Positions 58,164 through 64,000 of a stretch of 64,000 nucleotides of DNA are shown here, piece by piece. This stretch comes from Amycolatopsis sp. A133 (GTDB lineage: Bacteria; Actinomycetota; Actinomycetes; Mycobacteriales; Pseudonocardiaceae): contig NZ_JAVHJU010000062.1 of the NCBI RefSeq assembly GCF_031082405.1, positions 62,001 to 126,000 on the forward strand, read 5' to 3'. The position numbers were made by a program, and so were the translations under genes. Position 1 is the first letter of the stretch, and each line of letters opens with the position of its first letter. A model generated the notes under the pieces. The model made no database searches. It worked only from the letters and a program-made list of their open reading frames with translations, and had not been told where the DNA came from.

Positions 58164-59309
58164 GTGGCCGTCGTTTCCCTCATGCTCGTCGTGTTCAGCC
58201 TCACGACCGGCGAATTCGTGGTGTCGGGCATCCTCCCGGACGTCGCCGGCGGGCTGGCGATCCCGCTTTCGGCAGCCGGGCTGCTGACGACCGCCTACGC
58301 GATCGGCATGATCGCCGGCGGCCCGGTCGTCACGCTCCTGACGGCGCGGGTCTCCCGGAAACCTCTGGTCATCGGGCTGGTCACCGCGGCGGTGCTGGCG
58401 AACGCGGCCTCCGCCATTGCCCCGAGTTATCCGCTGCTGCTGGTTTCGCGGGTGCTGGCCGGCCTGGTGGTGGCCACTTTCTTCGCCGTCGCGATCGCCA
58501 CCGCGGCAGCGGAAGCCCGCCCGGGCAAGCAGGGTTCCGCCGTGGCGAAGGTGGCGCTGGGCCTGAACCTCGGCATCGTCCTCGGCGCACCACTGGGCAC
58601 GTACGTCGGGCAGCACCTCGGCTGGCGGGCGACGTTCTGGTCGGTCTCGGCCGCGGCGGCGCTGGCGCTGCTGGCGGTGCTGCGGTTCGTGCCGGACCGC
58701 CCGTCGCCGACGACCGGCCGGGTGACCGGCGAGCTGCGCGTCTTCACCGACCGCCGGGTCCAGCTGGCGATCGCCCTGACCGCGGCGGGCAACGTGGGCG
58801 TCCTGACGGTCTTCACGTACCTGGCACCGCTCCTGACGGAGGTCGGCGGCTTCCCGGCGAGCGCCGTCCCGGTGCTGCTCCTCGGCTACGGCGCCGGCGC
58901 GGTCCTCGGCAACGCCGTCGGCGGCCGGCTGGCGGACCGGGCGCTGCTGCCGTCACTGGCCGGGCTGTTGGCCGGGCTGGCGGGCGTGCTCGCGCTGGCC
59001 TGGCTGGGCGCGGGCAACCCGGTCGCCACGGCGGTGTCGACGGTGCTGCTGGGCGCGCTGGCCTTCGCGATCGTGCCGGGGATGCAGACCCGCGTGATCA
59101 CGGCGGCGGGCGCGGCACCGACATTGGCGGTGGCGGTCAACGCATCGGGCTACCAGCTGGCCGCGGCATTGGCCGGTTGGCTGGGCGGCGGCGTCATCGA
59201 GACCACCGGAAGCCCGCGGCCGATCTATCCGGTGGCCGCCGCCCTGACGCTGGGCGGATTGGGGATCGCGCTGTACTCGTTGCGGCAGGATCGCCGGGCA
59301 CGGGTTTGA
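58164..59309 (+). CDS. MFS efflux transporter (12-segment, AraJ-like)
   Basis: The 381-residue protein is a 12-segment MFS transporter of the drug/sugar efflux branch: SLTTGEFVVSGILPDVAG opens it, LLTARVSRKPL is motif A, and VALGLNLGIVLGAPLGTYVG is the segment 5 motif C. GTG 58164 follows GGGGAG by five bases. It is divergent from a MarR gene across a repeated operator, so it is probably induced by its drug substrate, which is unknown. Confidence 0.88.
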   Translation: MAVVSLMLVVFSLTTGEFVVSGILPDVAGGLAIPLSAAGLLTTAYAIGMIAGGPVVTLLTARVSRKPLVIGLVTAAVLANAASAIAPSYPLLLVSRVLAGLVVATFFAVAIATAAAEARPGKQGSAVAKVALGLNLGIVLGAPLGTYVGQHLGWRATFWSVSAAAALALLAVLRFVPDRPSPTTGRVTGELRVFTDRRVQLAIALTAAGNVGVLTVFTYLAPLLTEVGGFPASAVPVLLLGYGAGAVLGNAVGGRLADRALLPSLAGLLAGLAGVLALAWLGAGNPVATAVSTVLLGALAFAIVPGMQTRVITAAGAAPTLAVAVNASGYQLAAALAGWLGGGVIETTGSPRPIYPVAAALTLGGLGIALYSLRQDRRARV

Positions 59310-59465
59310 ACGCCGGGGGCGGCATCGCGCGAGGCCGCGGGCCTGGCTTCAGAGGAACCTTGCCGCGAGGCCCAGCCGCAGCGCGAGCTCACCACAGTCG
59401 CCCTCGGGCGCCGGAAGGGGGCGCCGACGAGCACCGGACCCGCCGTCGCCCCCCTCCTCACTCCG

Positions 59466-60587
59466 TCACACCCGCCGCGGCGACACCCCGGGCGCCCGCG
59501 TCAACTGCCTCCGCAGCACCAACGCCACCACCAGGGCGGCCGCGACCACCCCAGCAGCGACCCAAAACGGGCTCACCACCCCCAGCAACGCCCCGGCGAC
59601 CACCGGACCGGCCGTGGCGCCACCGTTGAGGGCCGCCGTCGCGGACGCGCCCGCCATCGTCGGTGCGCCCGTTGCCAAGTGCAGGATTCGCGTGATCACC
59701 GTGCTGCCCACCGCGAACGACAAGGCGCCCTGGACGAACGCGAGGCCGAGGAGCGCCGCGGGGATGTGCGCCGCCAGCGCCGCCGCGATCCAGCCCGCGA
59801 GCAGCAGCGGGCCACCGATCGCGACGATCCGGCCGGGCCACCGGTCCGCAAACCGCCCCGCTGCCGTGACTCCCGCGAAGCAGCCCACACCGAAAGCCCC
59901 GAGCACCACCGGCACCGGGGCGACGCCGGCGGCCAGCGGGGCCAGGTACGTGAAGACCCCGAACGTGGCGGCGTTGACGAGCGCGGCGAGCACCAGCACG
60001 CCGGTCAGCGGACGCAGCTCGGCCAGCTCCGCACGCAGGCCCTCCACCTTCGCGCCCGCTGGGGTGTCGGGGATCCGCCACACGCCGGCGAAGGCGGGCA
60101 GGCACAGCAGGGCGACCACCCAGAACGCCGACCGCCAGCCGAACGCGGCGTCGAGGAGCGCCCCGCCCGGCACCCCGGCGATGCACGCCACGGTCGTGCC
60201 GCCCAGCAGGACGGCGAGCGCGCGGCCGGGTCGAGCCAGCCCGGTGGCGGCGGACAGGGCGACGGCGAGGAACCCCGCGTTCGCCACGGCCGCCAGCACC
60301 CGCGTCCCGAGCAGGACGGCGAACGACGTCGTCAGTCCGCCGATGACGTGCGTGGCGGCGAAGAGCGCCAGAAAGCACAACAGTGCGGTCCGGCGCCGCC
60401 ACGACCGCGCGAGCGCGGCCATCAGCGGCGCACCGGCGACCATGCCGAGCGCGAAGGCCGACGTCAGGTAGCCCGCCTGCGCCAGGGAGACCCCGAGCGC
60501 GGCGGCGATGCCGGGCACCAGCCCGGCCAGCATGAATTCGGACGTACCCATGGCGAACACGGCCAGGGCGAGGAAGTGCAGGGGCAC
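59466..60587 (-). CDS. Cmx/CmrA-like MFS exporter
   Basis: The 373-residue protein is a 12-segment MFS exporter whose opening (MPLHFLALAVFAMGTSEFML) is that of the Cmx/CmrA chloramphenicol exporter family of actinobacteria. GTG 60587 starts the first membrane segment. Chloramphenicol export itself is not proved, since many relatives have other substrates. Inverted bases (CACGAAA 60587-60593 and TTTCGTG 60622-60628) surround the start region and may affect translation. It is not linked to another resistance gene. Confidence 0.82.
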   Translation of the reverse strand: MPLHFLALAVFAMGTSEFMLAGLVPGIAAALGVSLAQAGYLTSAFALGMVAGAPLMAALARSWRRRTALLCFLALFAATHVIGGLTTSFAVLLGTRVLAAVANAGFLAVALSAATGLARPGRALAVLLGGTTVACIAGVPGGALLDAAFGWRSAFWVVALLCLPAFAGVWRIPDTPAGAKVEGLRAELAELRPLTGVLVLAALVNAATFGVFTYLAPLAAGVAPVPVVLGAFGVGCFAGVTAAGRFADRWPGRIVAIGGPLLLAGWIAAALAAHIPAALLGLAFVQGALSFAVGSTVITRILHLATGAPTMAGASATAALNGGATAGPVVAGALLGVVSPFWVAAGVVAAALVVALVLRRQLTRAPGVSPRRV

Positions 60588-60666
60588 ACGAAACTCCAGG
60601 GAGCACGAGATCGATGGACGATTTCGTGGTCACCCGGGAACCCGGACGCCGGGGAAGAGGGGGCTA

Positions 60667-60695
60667 CCGGGCTGCCGGGAAGACCGGCAGCCCGG
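60667..60695 (-). terminator. Terminator after the short HPF gene
   Basis: CCGGGCTGCCGG pairs exactly with its complement around GAAGA, 36 bases after the HPF stop on the minus strand. Confidence 0.75.
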
Positions 60696-60730
60696 TCCTG
60701 GACGCTTCGGGGCTCGACATGAAACAGAGG

Positions 60731-61144
60731 TTAGCCGACACCCGGCGTGGTGTCCGGGGACTTCCCGTCGTCCTCGAGCACCCCGACCTGATCCGGGTCT
60801 TCCGGAGCGGGCATGTGCCGGATGCTGTCACTGCCCTTGTGGTCGTAGGCGCGGTTGTACCGGGAATCCAGAACTCGCACCAATTTGTGCTTCGCCCCGG
60901 CGAAGGCGTCGTCCACAGTGGTCGCGTGGTGGGTGACCGCCACCGGCTGCTTGCCACTCGGCCGCGCCTCGATCACACACTTCTTGTCCGTCGGCTTGCT
61001 GCCGCCGTCCTCGCTGAAGTGCACCTCGACCCCGGTCAACCACGCGCCGAACCGGAACAGGCCCTCCTCCAGGTCGGTGGTCACGTAGGTGGCCAGTCGT
61101 TCGCCACCGTGGATGTTGTGGTCGGTGTTGACCTGGATCTGCAC
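60731..61144 (-). CDS. Short HPF/RaiA-family ribosome hibernation protein
   Basis: The 137-residue protein has the S30AE fold: VQIQVNTDHNIHGGERLATY, GVEVHFSEDGGSKPTDKKC, VIEARPSGKQPVAVTHHATT and a final helix before a polar tail. Such proteins bind the small ribosomal subunit and stop translation in dormancy. GTG 61144 follows GGAGGG. It lacks the C-terminal dimerising domain of long HPF, so it may silence single ribosomes rather than form 100S dimers (inference from length). Confidence 0.8.
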   Translation of the reverse strand: MQIQVNTDHNIHGGERLATYVTTDLEEGLFRFGAWLTGVEVHFSEDGGSKPTDKKCVIEARPSGKQPVAVTHHATTVDDAFAGAKHKLVRVLDSRYNRAYDHKGSDSIRHMPAPEDPDQVGVLEDDGKSPDTTPGVG

Positions 61145-61202
61145 GAGCACCCTCCAAAGCGGGACAGCGTTGATTTCGGTCAGTACCACGGAAGCGGCGA
61201 AG

Positions 61203-61778
61203 TCAAACGGGCTCAGGACGGAGGCTGCGCAGCATCAGGTCGGCGAAGTGCGTCCCCACCTGCTCCCCCGAGAGCTCGCCGTCGGCGTGATACCACATGC
61301 CGAGCCGGTGGATGGCGCCGAAGTGGTAGTTGATGACCAGGTCGGCCGGGACGTCGGCGCGGAAGAGCCCGCTCCGCTGGCCTTCGGCGACCAGGTCGCG
61401 CACCCGCTCGTGGTAGGTGCGCCGCTCGGCCCGCACCTGGACCTGCTTGGACTTTTCCAGCAGCGGGAACGACTGGAAGAACACGGTCGCCGCGTCGAGG
61501 TCGGCGATGCTGGTGACGACGACGTCGGCGACGATCGCGTGCAGCCGCTCCGGCAGCGGCAGGTCCGACTCGGCGATCGTCACCATCCGCCGCGTCTGCA
61601 TCCGCAGCATCGCGGCGTAGATCTCGAAGAGCAGGTCGTCTTTGGACTCGAAGTAGTGGTAGAGGCCGCCCTTGGTGACCCCGGCCGCCTCGACGATCTC
61701 CCGGACCGTCGTCGCCTCGAACCCCTTCTCGGCGAACAGCCGCACCGCCGCCCGCACGACCTTTTCCCTGACCGTCAT
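61203..61778 (-). CDS. TetR-family regulator
   Basis: The 191-residue protein has a clear TetR helix-turn-helix (LFAEKGFEATTVREIVEAAG, VTKGGLYHYFESKDDLL) and a ligand domain with ADLVINYHFGAIHRLGMWYH, a pattern of regulators in lipid or branched-chain acyl metabolism. It is on the same strand as the ABC importer genes, 59 bases behind the binding protein gene, so it may regulate that importer or its substrate pathway. Confidence 0.87.
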   Translation of the reverse strand: MTVREKVVRAAVRLFAEKGFEATTVREIVEAAGVTKGGLYHYFESKDDLLFEIYAAMLRMQTRRMVTIAESDLPLPERLHAIVADVVVTSIADLDAATVFFQSFPLLEKSKQVQVRAERRTYHERVRDLVAEGQRSGLFRADVPADLVINYHFGAIHRLGMWYHADGELSGEQVGTHFADLMLRSLRPEPV

Positions 61779-61837
61779 ATCGCCACCCTATGTGAGCGGA
61801 CGGGCCGGCCCGTGGCCCCCACGAGCCGGCCCGATCG

Positions 61838-63151
61838 TCACTTGCTCACCAGGTTGACCTGCTCCGGAGTGGCGCGTTCACCGGAGTACGGCGTGATCGC
61901 CCCGGTGCCGCGGTCGGTGACGGCCGGTGGCTGGATGACCGTCGTCGTGGTGTCCGGGTTGATCTTGAACACGTACGCGCCGGTGTAGCCGGCGTGCGAG
62001 TCCTTCGAGAAGCCGAACGGCGTCAGCCCGGGCCCCTTGAGAGCGCCGGAGCTCATCGCCTCGACGACCTTCTGCCGCGTCGGGTCCGGCCCGGCCGCCT
62101 TGAGCGCCTGCCCGAACGTGTAGGCCTGCACCATGCCGAACAGCACGGTGTTGGTGAACGGCTCCTTCGCGATGTACTTGTCGTGGATGCCCTTGAAGTA
62201 GGCGACCCACGGGTCCGACGTCTGGGCGACGTCCGGCAGGTACCCGGTGCCGATCAGGCCGGCCAGCAGCTGCCCGCTCGAGACGCTGGCGCCGCCGCGC
62301 TTGGCGAAGTCCTGCAGCAACCCGGACAGCGTCGCCGGGTCCGCGCCGATGCTGCTGACCACGAACTGCGGCTTGTACCCGATCTTCGCCGCGGCCAGGA
62401 TCGACAGCGCGGTGAACGCCGGGATGCAGGCGCAGACGACGACCTCGGCGCCGGCCGCCTTGAGCGCGGACAGCTGCGGCGTCACGTCGGTGTTGGCGCT
62501 GTCGTAGCCCTGCCGGACCACGACCTGGTCCTTGACGAACTGGTCGAGCCCGGCCTGGGTGTCGCGGCCGACGTCGTCGTTCTGCGTGAAGTAGCCGATC
62601 TTCTTGCCGGCGAAGGTGTCCTTGATGTACTTCCCCTGGATCTTGCCTTCCCGGGTGTAGTCCACCTGGTACCCGAAGGTCATCGGCGCCTTCTGCGGGT
62701 TGTCCCAGGCGAGCGCGCCGGAGGACACCAGCAGGTCCGGCACGCCTTCGGTGTTCAGGTAGTCGACGACCTTGGAGTGCGTCGGCGTGCCGAGCCCGCC
62801 GACGATCGCGAACACCTTGTCCTGCAGGACGAGCTTCTTCACGACCTCGACGGTCTTCGTCGGGTTGTAACCGTCGTCCTCGACCTTGTAATCGATCTTG
62901 CGGCCGTTGATCCCGCCGCCGTCGTTGATCGCCTGGTACACCGCGCGGGCGCCGGCGGAGATCTTGCTGTACCCCGGCGCCGCGGGCCCGGTGAGCGGCT
63001 GGTGCGTGCCGATCACGACCGTGTCCTTGGTGACGCCGACGGCCGAATCGGCGGCCTGCTGCCCACCGCCGTCGCTCTCCCCCGCGCCGCTGCACGCGGT
63101 CAGCGCCAGGGCGAGGGCGACGATGCCCGCGCCGGCCTTAATGCTTCTCAT
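61838..63151 (-). CDS. Branched-chain amino acid-type ABC solute-binding lipoprotein
   Basis: The 437-residue protein has a lipoprotein signal (MRSIKAGAGIVALALALTAC) and the Peripla_BP_6 fold: VIGTHQPLTGPAAPGYSKI, GGGINGRKIDYKVEDDGYNP, then a two-lobe body. Such proteins bind branched-chain amino acids, amides or aromatic acids. ATG 63151 overlaps the end of the permease gene by 14 bases (63138-63151). The TetR gene behind it may be co-regulated. Confidence 0.9.
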   Translation of the reverse strand: MRSIKAGAGIVALALALTACSGAGESDGGGQQAADSAVGVTKDTVVIGTHQPLTGPAAPGYSKISAGARAVYQAINDGGGINGRKIDYKVEDDGYNPTKTVEVVKKLVLQDKVFAIVGGLGTPTHSKVVDYLNTEGVPDLLVSSGALAWDNPQKAPMTFGYQVDYTREGKIQGKYIKDTFAGKKIGYFTQNDDVGRDTQAGLDQFVKDQVVVRQGYDSANTDVTPQLSALKAAGAEVVVCACIPAFTALSILAAAKIGYKPQFVVSSIGADPATLSGLLQDFAKRGGASVSSGQLLAGLIGTGYLPDVAQTSDPWVAYFKGIHDKYIAKEPFTNTVLFGMVQAYTFGQALKAAGPDPTRQKVVEAMSSGALKGPGLTPFGFSKDSHAGYTGAYVFKINPDTTTTVIQPPAVTDRGTGAITPYSGERATPEQVNLVSK

Positions 63152-64000
63152 GGTTCTCCTTCTCACTCGCGGATCGACGGAGGAGGCCGCCAAGTCGTTG
63201 GAAACCGCCCTGGATGCCACGCGGGAAAGCCAGCACGACGACGATGAGGATCACGCCGTACACCGCGAGCGGGAGGTTGTTGGCCACGTCGGTGTTCAGG
63301 TGCAGGACGTCGGCGAGGTCCTCGGACCAGGCCTGGAAGTACACGAGCGCGACCGCCCCCCACAGCGCGCCCCACAGGGTCCCGAGCCCGCCCAGCACCA
63401 CGGCCGCCAGCAGGCTCAGCGACAGCGCGGGCGTGAACGAACCGGGTGCGGCGGTGCCGAGCAGGAACGCCTGCAGGCCACCGGCGAGCCCGCCGCACAC
63501 CGCGCTGACCAGGAACGCGAGGATCTTCGTGCGCCCGACGGCGATTCCGCTCAGCGCGGCGGCGACCTCGTCGTCGCGGACCGCGCGGAAGTCCCGCCCG
63601 AGCCGGCCGCGGACGATGTTCACCACCAGGACCAGCGCCAGCAGCACGCTGAGCCAGACGATCCAGGTCTGCCAGCGCAGTTCCGGGACACCCACCCCGG
63701 CCGGTCTGCTGTGGACGGTGAAGCTCAACCCGTTGCTGCCGCCCAGGAAATCGGGGAACCGCCGGGTCAGCGCGGGCAGGCCGACGGCCAGCGCCAGGGT
63801 CGCCCCGGCGAGGTACGGGCCGCGCAGCCGGGCCGCCGCGGCGCCCGCCAGCAGCCCGGCCAGCCCGCCGGCGGCCGAAGCCAGCAGCAGGTCGGCCCAC
63901 AGCGGGAACGACGGGACGCGCCGCACCAGCAGCGCCACCGTGTAGGCGCCGATGAACATGAAAGCGCCGTGCCCCAGGGAAACCTGCCCGGTGAGCCCGG
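63138..64000 (-). CDS. LivM-like ABC permease, cut by right edge
   Basis: The visible 286 residues are the larger part of a LivM-type permease: GLTGQVSLGHGAFMFIGAYT at the edge is the signature opening, followed by about seven membrane segments and the EAA-like region AALSGIAVGRTKI. The N-terminal part lies beyond 64000. ATG 63959 is internal, as the conserved motif continues upstream of it. The remaining subunits (LivH, ATPases) are presumably further right. Confidence 0.88.
   Translation of the reverse strand, partial: GLTGQVSLGHGAFMFIGAYTVALLVRRVPSFPLWADLLLASAAGGLAGLLAGAAAARLRGPYLAGATLALAVGLPALTRRFPDFLGGSNGLSFTVHSRPAGVGVPELRWQTWIVWLSVLLALVLVVNIVRGRLGRDFRAVRDDEVAAALSGIAVGRTKILAFLVSAVCGGLAGGLQAFLLGTAAPGSFTPALSLSLLAAVVLGGLGTLWGALWGAVALVYFQAWSEDLADVLHLNTDVANNLPLAVYGVILIVVVLAFPRGIQGGFQRLGGLLRRSASEKENHEKH

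Noticed and set aside
1..64000. CRISPR array, tRNA or rRNA genes
   Set aside because: No regularly spaced repeats and no cloverleaf-like or rRNA-like segments were found by reading.

Overview
The window is very GC-rich, gene-dense DNA with GTG starts, many GTGA/ATGA stop-start overlaps, and many TetR/MarR/GntR regulators, NarL-type two-component pairs and secreted proteins. This fits a filamentous actinomycete; the gene families suggest Pseudonocardiaceae, for example Amycolatopsis, but that is inference. No rRNA, tRNA, CRISPR array, phage block or large biosynthetic cluster was seen. The region looks like accessory chromosome: saprophytic carbohydrate use, transport, efflux and signalling, with several decayed gene fragments.

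Layout. 1-3.1 kb: a TetR regulator (cut by the edge) faces an alpha/beta hydrolase-DUF6817 fusion across a perfect inverted repeat; then a MarR/FMN-reductase pair and a DHFR-like reductase. 3.2-12.2 kb: a sugar-acid catabolic locus with an RraA-like aldolase, two enolase-superfamily dehydratases, a binding-protein ABC importer whose two permease halves are fused in one chain, a Gfo/Idh/MocA oxidoreductase and a GntR regulator; an IS5-type transposase scar lies inside it. 12.2-18.6 kb: a DUF72 protein, then a small secreted protein, a hairpin and a large membrane protein, divergent from a NarL-type two-component pair, and a TetR gene. 18.8-25.4 kb: GH62 arabinofuranosidase, PRTase, SMI1/KNR4 and PAP2 proteins, an ECF42-type sigma factor with its DGPF/YCII partner, and a luciferase-like oxidoreductase.

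25.5-28.5 kb: an atypical sensor kinase and response regulator followed by a DUF4429-like protein and a membrane protein; an identical palindrome precedes both halves. 29.4-31.8 kb: a large secreted multidomain protein with a ricin-like lectin and a predicted aerolysin-like pore-forming segment, with its gene tail and terminator duplicated downstream. 32-37.4 kb: a polysaccharide monooxygenase behind a perfect CebR-type box, a GH5-like hydrolase with a ricin domain, a glucose-dehydrogenase-like enzyme and a GH15 enzyme. 37.4-43 kb: TetR, aldehyde dehydrogenase/MFS, an AhpD-like protein, a secreted protein and a GNAT. 43-48.1 kb: a beta-propeller phosphoesterase with an ABC exporter, whose two genes are bridged by a 30-codon reading frame overlapping both.

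48.2-55.4 kb: small peptides, an orphan response regulator, a GH11 xylanase-CE4 deacetylase operon and a MacB/FtsX-type ABC pair. 55.5-64 kb: a two-component pair, MarR/MFS, a Cmx-like MFS pump, a short HPF protein, TetR, and the start of a branched-chain amino acid type ABC importer that runs off the right edge.

Working together: the secreted GH62, GH11, CE4, AA10, GH5 and ricin-domain proteins form a plant cell wall toolkit with different LacI/CebR/xylan-type operators, feeding intracellular sugar and sugar-acid oxidation. The least explained parts are the pore-former-like protein, the kinase/regulator/membrane module with twin palindromes, the secreted protein-hairpin-membrane protein unit, and the very small membrane peptides.
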